From positions 124,001 through 188,000 of the forward strand of contig CBDEFY010000006.1 of assembly GCA_965237595.1 (NCBI GenBank): a stretch of DNA of 64,000 nucleotides, read 5' to 3'. Position numbers and translations under genes: made by a program. Shown here in pieces: positions 55,178-63,931 of this stretch. Origin of the DNA: UBA9611 sp965237595 (lineage in GTDB: Bacteria; Chloroflexota; Dehalococcoidia; Lucifugimonadales; UBA3495). A model generated the notes under the pieces. It saw nothing but the letters and a program-made list of their open reading frames with translations. It searched no databases and was not told where the DNA came from. Numbering within the stretch: position 1 is the stretch's first letter; each line of letters opens with the position of its first letter.

Positions 55178-55657
55178 ATGAAGTACCGCGGCATAGCTGA
55201 CGTAGCGTTGGTAACCAACGACATGGAGAAAACAGTCCGGTTCTATCGTGACGTGCTCGGCATGTCTGTGGCGGTGACCTATGCCCGAGACATAAACGGC
55301 CAGCGGATTCGTCATTATTTCTTTAAGCTGGGCCCGGCCAGCTGTTTGTCCTTCTTCGAATGGCCCAGCGTGGAGTTGCTGCCCCGTAAGGATGCCGGCG
55401 TGCCAGCCGCCGGCCGACAATTCGACCATGTCACCCTCGGTGTTGACTCCGAAGAGACATTGATGGACCTACAGAAACGGGCACGTAAGGCGGGCGTCCA
55501 GGCCAGCGACATTGTAGACCATGGCTTCGCGCGAGCCATATATTTTGAGGACCCAAACGGGATTTCCTTGGGGTTTGCCCTGTGGACGGTAGACCTCGAG
55601 ACGCAATCGGCGTTTTACGACACAGAGCCGGTGCCTGCTTTGCAACAAATATCCTGA
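55178..55657 (+). CDS. VOC-family (glyoxalase-fold) protein
   Basis: 159 residues from ATG 55178, with ACGGAGAG about 10 bases upstream; an in-frame GTG/ATG at 55118 gives a longer, poorer start. ADVALVTNDMEKTVRFYRDVLGMSVAVTY is the first beta-alpha-beta-beta-beta module. GRQFDHVTLGVDSEETLMDLQKRARKAG and AIYFEDPNGISLGFALW form the second, with the FxDPxG motif and Glu replaced region. It is a metal-dependent lyase, dioxygenase or isomerase of the vicinal oxygen chelate superfamily; the substrate is unknown. It lies 54 bases before the dehalogenase and is probably cotranscribed. Confidence 0.87.
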   Translation: MKYRGIADVALVTNDMEKTVRFYRDVLGMSVAVTYARDINGQRIRHYFFKLGPASCLSFFEWPSVELLPRKDAGVPAAGRQFDHVTLGVDSEETLMDLQKRARKAGVQASDIVDHGFARAIYFEDPNGISLGFALWTVDLETQSAFYDTEPVPALQQIS

Positions 55658-55711
55658 TTAGTTTAGTCCGCCCTTCCTTACTTCGAGACACCTGAATCTG
55701 GAGCCAGACCG

Positions 55712-56121
55712 ATGCGCGACACCAGTTGGATTGACAAAGAGGAGTACCCGTTTCAGTCTCGCTACCTGGAGCTGGAAATGGGTAGGCTGCACTACGTTGA
55801 CGAGGGCGAGGGAAATCCCATCGTCATGGTTCACGGCACGCCTACTTGGTCCTTCGAGTATCGGCATCTTATCAAAGGACTTTCGAAGCGGTACCGATGC
55901 ATTGCGATGGACCACATCGGCTTTGGGCTATCCGATAAGCCGAGTGAATGGTCGTATCTGCCCGAAGCGCACGCTCGCAACGTTGAGGCGCTGATAGAGT
56001 CGCTAGGCCTTGAGGATATTACGCTCGTAGTCCATGACTTCGGTGGCCCGATCGGGCTATCGTACGCGATTCGGCATCCAGACAAAGTGAAGCATCTCGT
56101 AATCATGAATAGCTGGATGTG
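55712..56121 (+). pseudogene. Haloalkane dehalogenase, 5' half (split by 6.7 kb of insertions)
   Basis: YLELEMGRLHYVDEGEGNPIVMVHGTPTWSFEYRHLIKGLSKRYRCIAMDHIGFGLSDKP is a haloalkane dehalogenase N-terminus with the HGTPTW oxyanion region. The nucleophile Asp109 is in VVHDFGGPIG. Without IS copy 4 (one GTG kept), the next codons read NSWMWSLKDQP, restoring the halide-binding Trp region. The C-terminal half with the catalytic His is at 62810-63245. The enzyme would hydrolyse carbon-halogen bonds; it is now disrupted. Confidence 0.9.
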
Positions 56122-56135
56122 TGAGGTGGACCCAA

Positions 56136-57052
56136 TCAGTTGGACAGGTTTGGTGCAAAACTAAGTGGGAGTTCCGCCGTCTTTCCAAGGTCTGAGAACG
56201 CTCCGTTCGGTGCCCGTTTCCCATTGATTGACCGTTCATCTGATGGCGCCAAGTCTCCTTTGAACACCTCAGCCGGTGTCCGGTAGCCCAAGGCCTGGTG
56301 GGGTCTTTAAGCCCGGCCTTGGCTTCTCGCCCGTTGGAGTAGGCTTTCAGGTAGACCTCCTCGTACTTAACCGTGCGCCACAGCCGCTCCAACAAGATGT
56401 TGTCGGTGTAGCGTCCCTTCCCGTCCATGCTGATTCTCACTCCGTGCTGCTCTAGGAGACCGGTGAAGGCTTCGCCGGTGAACTGGCTGCCCTGGTCGGT
56501 GTTGAAGACCTCTGGCTTCCCCTTGCCAAGCGCTTCCTCCAATGTCTCGACACAGAAATCAGCATCCAAGGTGTTGGAAAGACGCCAGGCCACCACGTAC
56601 CGCGTGTACCAATCCATGATGGCCACCAGGTATAAGAAACCCTTGGCCATGGGGATGTAGGTGATGTCGGCGGCCCACACCTGATTTGGTCTGGTGATCT
56701 CCATGCCGCTCAGGAGGTAGGGATACACCTTGTGCCCTGGCCCCGGCTTGCTGGTCCGGGGCCACCGGTAGATGGCACGTAGTCCCATGGTCCGCATCAG
56801 ACGCTGGACCCGCTTCCGGTTCACCCTGTGACCTTGAGTGCCCAGCCAGACCCTCATGCGCCGCGACCCGTAGAAGGGGGTACTTAGGTACTGGTGGTCC
56901 ATCGCCTTCATCACGGTCAGGTTCTCCAAGCAAGTCCCCTTGCGCCGGTAGTTTAGGCTGGACCTGCTGATGCTCAGTAAGGCGCACTGTCTCACTGTGG
57001 ACAAGGCTGGGTGCCGCCGGTCTACCATCTCCCGCCGCCGCTCCCGGCTCAT
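56136..57052 (-). pseudogene. IS3-family OrfB with 28-bp deletion (copy 4)
   Basis: The DDE residues up to ERLWRTVKYEEVY are kept, but the frame shifts after GREAKAGL near 56308, removing the conserved YFSFYNNQRPHQALGY end. The wrong frame runs on to 56057 outside the IS. Confidence 0.92.
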
Positions 57053-57351
57053 GGACCGAGCCTCTCCGCCAAGAAATCCCGCTCAACCTTCAGTTGGCCG
57101 ATCTGCTGATAGAGCCGGGCAACAAGGACCCCATCGCTCTTCTGGCGTTTGTCTTGGTTCCCACCAAAGACGCCGACCGCTCCTTCCAACAAGGACTTCT
57201 TCCAGGCCTGGATCTGCCCGGGATGGACCTCGTAGCGGGCGGCCAGTTGGGCCACCGTCTCTTCACCCTTCACCGCTTCCAGGGCCATCTTGGCCTTGAA
57301 TGTTGGGCTGTGCTTCCTCCGCTCTTTTGACATGTCCCACTCCTCCCTCAC
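57049..57351 (-). CDS. IS3-family OrfA (copy 4)
   Basis: 100 residues with one Val-to-Met change (FKAKMALEA) and the same SDGVL variant as copy 2. Confidence 0.92.
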   Translation of the reverse strand: MREEWDMSKERRKHSPTFKAKMALEAVKGEETVAQLAARYEVHPGQIQAWKKSLLEGAVGVFGGNQDKRQKSDGVLVARLYQQIGQLKVERDFLAERLGP

Positions 57352-57452
57352 AGCAACAGCTGTGGCTATTTTAGGAGCAGAACTCTCACTTAACCACCTG
57401 TCCGAATTTCCGGGTCCACCTCAGTGGTCGCTCAAAGACCAGCCAAAATTTA

Positions 57453-57479
57453 GGGAATTATACGGAATTCTAGCCGAAA
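57453..57479 (+). repeat. Left terminal inverted repeat of IS1595-type transposon
   Basis: 27 bp, perfectly inverted with respect to 62771-62797. Its inner end TAGCCGAAA is also complemented at 57499-57507, inside the promoter. Confidence 0.9.
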
Positions 57480-57482
57480 CCC

Positions 57483-57511
57483 TTGACATCGACAACCCTT
57501 TCGGCTAAAAT
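57483..57511 (+). promoter_or_regulatory. Consensus sigma-70 promoter of the tnp-R-M operon
   Basis: TTGACA (57483) and TAAAAT (57506) with 17-base spacing, immediately inside the left inverted repeat. TTTCGGCTA overlapping the -10 is complementary to the repeat's inner end, so transposase binding could repress it. Confidence 0.75.
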
Positions 57512-57539
57512 AATGACATAAATCAAACGGCAATCAAGA

Positions 57540-58520
57540 GTGGTTATGGTTACTAAGTCCGGCCCTGGCAAGTCCTACCGCAAGGGAATAACCTTGCTGG
57601 AAATCTGCGAACGCTTCAGCACCGTGGAGAAAGCCGAAGCGTGGTTCATCGAACAGCGCTGGCCCAACGGGATAGCCTGCCCGTTCTGCGGGAGCCTCAA
57701 CATCGCCAACATCGCCAGTCGCAAGCCCCAACCCTTCCGGTGTCGGGAGAAAGAGTGCCGCAAGCATTTCAGCGTCAAGACCAAGACGGTACTGCATAGC
57801 TCCAACATCCCGCTCAATAAGTGGGCCATCGGGTTCTACCTATACATGACCAGCTTGAAGGGTGTCTCCAGCATGAAGCTCCACCGGGACCTAGGCATCC
57901 GGCAATCGTCGGCATGGCACATGGCCCACAGAATCAGGGAAACGCTGGCCGTCACGGGTGGCACGTTCACCGGCCCCGTCGAAGTTGATGAGACCTACAT
58001 CGGGGGACTGGAGAAGAACAAACACGCCAACAAACGCCTCAAAGCGGGGAGAGGGCCAGTCGGGAAGACCACCGTGGTAGGCATGAAGGACCGGGAAACT
58101 GGACAGATTACTAGCCGGGTTGTAGAGTCCACCGACGCAGGCACGCTCCAAGGGTTCGTGAAAGAGCACACCGAGGACAACACGATGGTCTACACCGACG
58201 AAGCCGCCGCCTATCGTGGTCTACCCCGGCCCCATGAGAGCGTCAAGCACAGCGTTTCCGAGTTCGTCCGAGGGATGGCCCACACAAACGGGATAGAGAG
58301 CCACTGGGCAGCTCTCAAGCGAGGCTACGACGGGGTTTACCACCATATGTCGGCCAAGCACCTACAAAGGTATGTCGTGGAGTTCGAGGGGCGGCACAAC
58401 AACCGCCCGATGGACACCGCCGACATGATGAGCAAGCTGGCGAAGGGCACCGAGGGCAAGCGGTTGACCTACGCCACGCTGATAGGGCCGAAGGAAACAG
58501 CCGAGGACGGTCTAAGCTAA
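57540..58520 (+). CDS. IS1595-family (ISXO2-like) transposase
   Basis: 326 residues from GTG 57540, or 324 from ATG 57546. The N-terminal zinc ribbon CPFCGSLN...FRCREKECRKHFS is the Zn_Tnp_IS1595 domain. The DDE core has PVEVDETYIGGLEKNKH (D), MVYTDEAAAYRGL (D) and HTNGIESHWAALKRGYDGVYHHMSAKHLQRYVVEFEGRHNNR (E). The stop TAA overlaps the ATG of the R-M gene (TAATG). The frame is intact, so transposition may still be possible. Confidence 0.95.
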   Translation: MVMVTKSGPGKSYRKGITLLEICERFSTVEKAEAWFIEQRWPNGIACPFCGSLNIANIASRKPQPFRCREKECRKHFSVKTKTVLHSSNIPLNKWAIGFYLYMTSLKGVSSMKLHRDLGIRQSSAWHMAHRIRETLAVTGGTFTGPVEVDETYIGGLEKNKHANKRLKAGRGPVGKTTVVGMKDRETGQITSRVVESTDAGTLQGFVKEHTEDNTMVYTDEAAAYRGLPRPHESVKHSVSEFVRGMAHTNGIESHWAALKRGYDGVYHHMSAKHLQRYVVEFEGRHNNRPMDTADMMSKLAKGTEGKRLTYATLIGPKETAEDGLS

Positions 58521-60816
58521 TGGCCACTGAAATGACTACGGTCATCAAGAAGATTGTCCCCTATCTTCAACGGCGTGGCTACTCACTAGATGACAATATG
58601 TTCTTCGGTGAGCGTGCTGAGAACGAGCAAGAACGTATAGGGTTCGTTGATATTCTTGTAAAGCGGAGTGATCGGGCAACCCAGCCGTTGTTTGTAATTG
58701 AAGCTAAGAGAGATAGCGCGAAGCTCAACGCCTCCCACCGGAAACAGGCCATCGATTATGGCAAAGTCCTCAAGTGCTCACTAGTTGTGGTCACCAATGG
58801 CGAGGATTTTGAGCTCCACAATGTAACTACAGGTAAAAGACTTAAAGTTAACGGGTCCGTCATCGGCAAGGTTCCGTTGTACAGCCGTACAGATGCCGTG
58901 TTAAGGCAACTTAGAGACAACCCCTTTCTCGACAACATTGACCTTACTGCAGACAATAGCCTTCCATACCGGCCTGGACTAAATCTGCCGCAGTTGCAGG
59001 CATTGATTAGAAGATGCCATAACACTATCCGTAACGTCGAAAAAGACGAAGAGAATGTGTTTTCAGATGTGTCCAAACTCTTGTTTCTCAAACTGTTGGA
59101 GGAAAAGCAAGATCGTGGTGAATTAGGCTTTGACCTGCCCTACACATATCGATTTCATGAACTAGCAAAACTAGGCACTTCACCTGATCAGGTTAGAGAC
59201 GCTGTAATAAGCATGATGGGACAAGTGGTCAAACTACCGAGTTATGGCGATGTCATGACGCCGACTCTTTTCATGGAGAAACCCGCGACGTTCCTGAAAG
59301 TGGTCTCCGAATTGGCCAAGGCAGATTTTAGTGACTCGGAATTAGACGTACGCGGTTCGGTGTTCGAGTATTTTGTCAGATTGAGCCTGAGGGGGCGACG
59401 GCTCGGACAGTTTTTTACACCACGCCCGTTGGTTAGGTTTATGCTCTCAATTTTACCGATTGAGCAGGCAATTCCTGACCTGCTTGATCCTGATACACAC
59501 CCAATGATTATAGATCCTGCCTGCGGCTCGGGCGGATTCCTGTTGGCGGCGATGAATACTCTCTTGGATAAGGTTGACTCCGAGACAGGGACTACATACT
59601 CGGCTGATCGGGCCGACTCGTTGAAACAACGGATCAAACGGGATGTGTTCTGGGGTGCCGATGCAAATCAGCGTATTGCATCTACGGCAAAGATGAACAT
59701 GATTATTGCTGGTGATGGCTTTGCGAACATCCGCCATGGAGATAGCCTTACGGAGGAAGTGGACTTCTTGAATGTTCGAAATCGGTCTGTGACCCTTGCC
59801 GATTTTGTTCTGACCAACCCCCCCTTCGGTATGTCGGAGACAGATACCCTACTGCCTGAGGATTTGGCTATCTTTCCGAATCCTACCCCGAAAACACAAG
59901 CACTGTTCCTCCAGAAAATGGTTCTTCTCACCAAAGCAAATGGGCAGATTTGCACTGTGATAGACGAGGGAATGCTGAACACCGCTGCTGTCTCAACCAT
60001 ACGTCGGTATCTTATCAAGGAGTGTTTTATAGATGCGGTAATTCGGCTACCTGATGTGACTTTTAGCCCAAACAAGATAAATGTTCGGTCCAGCGTCCTC
60101 TTGATGACCCGGAAACCCGACGAGGATGCGGAGCAAGATTATCCGATACGTATGATTGAGCTAAACCAGGTGGGGTACAACGCGATGGGCGAAGAAGACA
60201 CTGATACCCCGATAGATGGAATCATTGACCTAGTACGAGCCCGTTGGAACGACATAGGGAGACTCCCATTGGGATTGGCCGAGACTGGCGGTATATTCAA
60301 ATCTTATCCCTTGGAGCTCGCTGATGTGGTCGCCTTGGATGACACTAGGCTGGACGTAAAGTATTACGATCCTGGCACCTTGGAGTTTATAGAACAGTTG
60401 AAGGATGCCGGAGCCAAAAGCTTAAGGCAACTCTCTCGGCAGTCCATTCATCGAGGCAAGTCGCCCTCCAAAGCCGAATACAACGTAGACCTTGACAGCA
60501 ATATTCGGGTAGTTAAAGCGGGGAACATAGGACGTGTTGGGCTAACGGGAGAATTTGATCTAATCAACGAGAATGTTTACTTGCGGTTGGCCAACGCCCA
60601 GATTCACGAAAACGACGTCTTGTTGGCCTCGACCGGTGAAGGCACCCTCGGAAAGGCCACCGTTTATGATTCTAGTACTCCCGCAGTTGCGGATGGCCAC
60701 GTTTCCATCATCCGGCTCAACAATGGCGTGCTGCCCGAATACGCAATGTGGTTTCTCCGCAGTGAATATGGGCAAAGACAGATCACTAGACTGTTCACTG
60801 GAGCCACAGGGCTTAT
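58520..60816 (+). pseudogene. Single-chain restriction-modification enzyme, 5' part (interrupted by IS copy 5)
   Basis: ATG 58520 overlaps the transposase stop. The N-terminal domain has a PD-(D/E)XK-like nuclease core, Asp44 in GFVDILV and Glu61-x-Lys63 in VIEAKRD, as in HSDR_N. The helical HsdM N-terminal region follows. The N6-adenine methylase has motif I DPACGSGGFLLAA (about 332) and motif IV NPPFGM (about 432). From about 600 an HsdS-like target-recognition domain begins (KAGNIGRVGLTGEF, NDVLLASTGEGTLGKA). The frame meets the IS at 60816 and continues at 62151-62358; joined length is 834 residues. This resembles Type IIG-like enzymes; cleavage is untested. Confidence 0.88.
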
Positions 60817-60888
60817 TGAGGTGGACCCGGAAATTCGGACAGGTGGTTAAGTGAGAGTTCTGCTCCTAAAATAGCCACAGCTGTTGCT

Positions 60889-61191
60889 GTGAGGGAGGAG
60901 TGGGACATGTCAAAAGAGCGGAGGAAGCACAGCCCAACATTCAAGGCCAAGGTGGCCCTGGAAGCGGTGAAGGGTGAAGAGACGGTGGCCCAACTGGCCG
61001 CCCGCTACGAGGTCCATCCCGGGCAGATCCAGGCCTGGAAGAAGTCCTTGTTGGAAGGAGCGGTCGGCGTCTTTGGTGGGAACCAAGACAAACGCCAGAA
61101 GAGCGATGCGGTCCTTGTTGCCCGGCTCTATCAGCAGATCGGCCAACTGAAGGTTGAGCGGGATTTCTTGGCGGAGAGGCTCGGTCCATGA
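60889..61191 (+). CDS. IS3-family OrfA (copy 5)
   Basis: 100 residues, identical in sequence to copy 1 OrfA. Confidence 0.93.
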   Translation: MREEWDMSKERRKHSPTFKAKVALEAVKGEETVAQLAARYEVHPGQIQAWKKSLLEGAVGVFGGNQDKRQKSDAVLVARLYQQIGQLKVERDFLAERLGP

Positions 61192-61212
61192 GCCGGGAGC
61201 GGCGGCAGGACG

Positions 61213-62133
61213 ATGGTGGACCGGCGGCACCCAGCCTTGTCCACAGTGAGACAGTGCGCCTTACTGAGCATCAGCAGGTCCAGCCTAAACTACCGGCGCA
61301 AGGGGACTTGCTTGGAGAACCTGACGGTGATGAAGGCGATGGACCACCAGTACCTAAGTACCCCCTTCTACGGGTCGCGGCGCATGAGGGTCTGGCTGGG
61401 CACTCAAGGTCACAGGGTGAACCGGAAGCGGGTCCAGCGTCTGATGCGGACCATGGGACTACGTGCCATCTACCGGTGGCCCCGGACCAACAAGCCGGGG
61501 CCAGGGCACAAGGTGTATCCCTACCTCCTGAGCGGCATGGAGATCACCAGACCAAATCAGGTGTGGGCCGCCGACATCACCTACATCCCCATGGCCAAGG
61601 GTTTCTTATACCTGGTGGCCATCATGGATTGGTACACGCGGTACGTGGTGGCCTGGCGTCTTTCCAACACCTTGGATGCTGATTTCTGTGTCGAGACATT
61701 GGAGGAAGCGCTTGGCAAGGGGAAGCCAGAGGTCTTCAACACCGACCAGGGCAGCCAGTTCACCGGCGAAGCCTTTACCGGTCTCCTAGAGCAGCACGGA
61801 GTGAGAATCAGCATGGACGGGAAGGGACGCTACACCGACAACATCTTGTTGGAGCGGCTGTGGCGCACGGTTAAGTACGAGGAGGTCTACCTGAAAGCCT
61901 ACTCCAACGGGCGAGAAGCCAAGGCCGGGCTTGACGCATACTTCAGCTTCTACAACAACCAAAGACCCCACCAGGCCTTGGGCTACCGGACACCGGCTGA
62001 GGTGTTCAAAGGAGACTTGGCGCCATCAGATGAACGGTCAATCAATGGGAAACGGGCACCGAACGGAGCGTTCTCAGACCTTGGAAAGACGGCGGAACTC
62101 TCACTTAGTTTTGCACCAAACCTGTCCAACTGA
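61213..62133 (+). CDS. IS3-family OrfB transposase (copy 5, shifted start)
   Basis: Copies 1-4 start OrfB in an ATGA overlap. Here an extra base (GGCAGGACGATGG for GGCGGGAGATGG) puts that ATG (61188) out of frame. ATG 61213 gives 306 residues with the full DDE core. Loss of the coupled start may lower expression. Confidence 0.85.
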   Translation: MVDRRHPALSTVRQCALLSISRSSLNYRRKGTCLENLTVMKAMDHQYLSTPFYGSRRMRVWLGTQGHRVNRKRVQRLMRTMGLRAIYRWPRTNKPGPGHKVYPYLLSGMEITRPNQVWAADITYIPMAKGFLYLVAIMDWYTRYVVAWRLSNTLDADFCVETLEEALGKGKPEVFNTDQGSQFTGEAFTGLLEQHGVRISMDGKGRYTDNILLERLWRTVKYEEVYLKAYSNGREAKAGLDAYFSFYNNQRPHQALGYRTPAEVFKGDLAPSDERSINGKRAPNGAFSDLGKTAELSLSFAPNLSN

Positions 62134-62150
62134 TTGGGTCCACCTCATAT

Positions 62151-62358
62151 TGAGTTGCCAGAGGATGCCGCAAATCGCATCTTGGTTTTAGTTCCTAGTG
62201 ATGAAGGGAAGCAACAGTCTTTGGTCAGAGAATGGATCACGCAAGTTAGAGAAGCTGAAGCCTTGGAGAACGAGGCCCGGGCCAAACGACAAGAAGCGCA
62301 TGATCAATTTATCGAGAAGCTCCAACCATATATCAAACGCCCTTTATCGATGGAATGA
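62151..62358 (+). pseudogene. Single-chain restriction-modification enzyme, 3' part
   Basis: Continues from GATGLI at 60816 as ELPEDAANRILVLVPSDEGKQQSLVREWITQVREAEALENEARAKRQEAHDQFIEKLQPY, the end of the HsdS-like domain and its coiled coil, to TGA at 62358. The 2297 + 208 bases make exactly 835 codons including stop, confirming the join. Confidence 0.85.
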
Positions 62359-62470
62359 GAATTATCTGATGCCCCAGCCAGACACTTATAAACCGGCTAG
62401 CTGAGGGCCGCAAACAGAACGTAGACCGGTCAGCTAACGACCTTCTAGACTAAGAGTCAGGAGTGTAGCC

Positions 62471-62758
62471 ATGCCGCGAACACGGGGAAAAACGGCGAAG
62501 CAAAGTGCGACCAAGGCGAAGACTAAGGTGGCGCGGGGCCGTCCAGTTGAGAAGAAGTTGCCGCCTCGGATAGATGCTACCCCAGAGCAAATGGCACAGG
62601 CTATGTTCGCCCTTCCCGCAGACTACAAGTGGCAGTACGACCAAGGCGGGGCTCGGAAGGTCTACAAATGTGTGGACTGCGGAGAGGCAGCTTACTACCC
62701 GGAGACCCTGTACCGGGATGGGCGATGCAAGGCTTGCAAGAAGGCCATGGCCGGGTAG
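62471..62758 (+). CDS. Small zinc-ribbon/AT-hook-like cargo protein
   Basis: 95 residues from ATG 62471, with a GGAG ribosome site. The N-terminus is basic with a GRPVEKK AT-hook-like motif (RGKTAKQSATKAKTKVARGRP). The middle RIDATPEQMAQAMFALPADYKW is followed by a zinc ribbon (CVDCGEAAYY...CKACKKA). It lies inside the right end of the IS1595-type transposon and is therefore part of its cargo. It may bind DNA and control the R-M gene, by analogy with R-M controller proteins, but it is not a known C protein. Confidence 0.65.
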   Translation: MPRTRGKTAKQSATKAKTKVARGRPVEKKLPPRIDATPEQMAQAMFALPADYKWQYDQGGARKVYKCVDCGEAAYYPETLYRDGRCKACKKAMAG

Positions 62759-62770
62759 CTGGAACAGGGC

Positions 62771-62797
62771 TTTCGGCTAGAATTCCGTATAATTCCC
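62771..62797 (-). repeat. Right terminal inverted repeat of IS1595-type transposon
   Basis: Perfect 27-bp complement of 57453-57479, just after the 95-residue cargo gene. Confidence 0.9.
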
Positions 62798-62809
62798 AAA
62801 ATTTAAGTG

Positions 62810-63245
62810 GACCAGCCGCTTTCTTGGAGGGCCGGTTGGTCGGCTCCTGTACCGCCAGATGAACTTCTCTCCGAGGATCTTGATGAAAATGATAGTTGGG
62901 GACAAGTCAAAGCTGCCCAAACACATCCACGACCACTACCTGAAAGCTCTCCCCACACCGCGCGAGCGAAAAGGGACATGGGTATTCGCCAAGGAGCTTG
63001 TGGCCTCAGGCGACTGGTATGACAGCTTGTGGAGCGAGCGAGGAAATATAGATGGCATTCCGGCCCTGTTTATCTGGGGCATGAAGGACAGCGCCTTCAC
63101 TCAAAGAGAACTTGAGCAGTGGGAAAACTTCCTCACAAGCGCGCAAGCGATTCAGTTGGACACCATCGGACACTTCGTTGCCGAGGAGATGGGAGACGCG
63201 CTACCCCCATTAGTCGCCGAATTCTTGGAGGCACAGAGCGCATGA
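62810..63245 (+). pseudogene. Haloalkane dehalogenase, 3' half
   Basis: The correct frame reads SRFLGGPVGRLLYRQMNFSPRILMKMIVGDKSKLPKHIHDHYLKALPTPRERKG, the cap domain. Then ALFIWGMKDSAF and the catalytic His in TIGHFVAEE follow, ending at 63245. Compared with the 5' half after removing insertions, the GACCAGCC junction is one base out of frame, so clean excision would not fully repair the gene. An ATG at 62859 could start an inactive fragment. Confidence 0.85.
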
Positions 63246-63412
63246 GCAATAATAACCGCCAAGCGCATGGTCGCCCGCGCAGCCAGAAAACAGACCGAGC
63301 CCTACTTGCCGTATCGAAGCAACTGACTGCTTCAATGAATCCAGGAGGGCCTCAGGGTTTCCAGTTACTCGCGTCTCAGAGTACAGAAAACGCTCGTTTT
63401 CATTACTGCTGA
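63242..63412 (+). pseudogene. TetR-type regulator remnant
   Basis: ATG 63242 overlaps the dehalogenase stop (ATGA). The first residues, SNNNRQAHGRPRSQKTDRALLAVSKQLTAS, match the start of a TetR/AcrR helix-turn-helix domain (GRPRSxKTDRAIL). After about 30 residues similarity stops and the frame ends at 63412. It probably regulated the dehalogenase operon before decay. Confidence 0.45.
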
Positions 63413-63523
63413 TCAAATTATTTCCGGTCTCTGGTGGGCAAAGAGTAAAGAACCTTGGTAAATCTATCGGAGGAAGGCAACCCAAGACCCCTGCCGACAG
63501 TTTGCCTTTCAATTCGATGAGCA

Positions 63524-63931
63524 TCAACCTTCAGGAGTAAATGTGTAGCACCAGGCTTCGCCTTCCAGCACGGTCTCCCCGGTCTGCCGGGTGATAGTCA
63601 TCTTGAGCTTGGTGACGGGCTTGGTGGCGTGGACCTCCAGTATCTCGGCCTCGGCGGTGATGGTGTCTCCGATGAAGACCGGCGCCGTGTAGTTGAAGTT
63701 CTGGCTCATGAACACAGTACCCGGACCCGGCATGTCCATGGCCACCAGGGCATTCAGTATCCCAGAGGTCAGCCCTCCCTGCACCACCAGTTCCTTGAAC
63801 TTGGTCTTCGCGGCGAAGCCCTCATCGAAATGAAGGGGATTATAGTCGCCGGTTATCTCGGCGTAGGTCTTAACGTTGTCAAAAGTCAGGGTGCTGCTGC
63901 GGGTGGCTTTCTGGCCGACTTCGAGTTTCAT
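63524..63931 (-). CDS. MaoC-like hotdog-fold hydratase
   Basis: 135 residues from ATG 63931, with GAGGAAA upstream; a longer frame to 63985 adds unconserved sequence. TYAEITGDYNPLHFDEGFAAKT is the hydratase 2 motif with catalytic Asp and His. VVQGGLTSGILNALVAMDMPGPGTVF and APVFIGDTITAEAEILEV complete the hotdog fold. It acts on (R)-3-hydroxyacyl-CoA/enoyl-CoA or similar thioesters. Confidence 0.9.
   Translation of the reverse strand: MKLEVGQKATRSSTLTFDNVKTYAEITGDYNPLHFDEGFAAKTKFKELVVQGGLTSGILNALVAMDMPGPGTVFMSQNFNYTAPVFIGDTITAEAEILEVHATKPVTKLKMTITRQTGETVLEGEAWCYTFTPEG

Larger units (their letters stand above)
56122..57423 (-). mobile_element. IS3-family element, copy 4 (1302 bp, internal deletion), TSD GTG
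   Basis: Flanked by GTG at 56119-56121 and 57424-57426. It lacks 28 bp inside OrfB (near 56308) compared with the other copies, so it is presumably non-autonomous. Confidence 0.96.
60817..62147 (+). mobile_element. IS3-family element, copy 5 (1331 bp), TSD TAT
   Basis: Flanked by TAT at 60814-60816 and 62148-62150. It carries a 1-bp insertion near 61207 at the OrfB start. Confidence 0.97.
57445..62809 (+). mobile_element. IS1595-family transposon carrying a restriction-modification gene
   Basis: Ends contain a perfect 27-bp inverted repeat (57453-57479 and 62771-62797, beginning GGGAATTATACGGAATTC), with A/T-rich outer bases. GACCAGCC directly flanks both sides (57437-57444 and 62810-62817), the 8-bp target duplication expected for IS1595. 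Contents: ISXO2-like transposase, a coupled R-M gene, a small zinc-ribbon gene, and IS3 copy 5 as a later insertion. Without that copy and its duplication the element is about 4.03 kb. Confidence 0.88.

Noticed and set aside
56122..62147. Composite transposon formed by IS3 copies 4 and 5
   Set aside because: Each copy has its own different target duplication, and the IS1595 inverted repeats with an 8-bp duplication explain the boundaries better.
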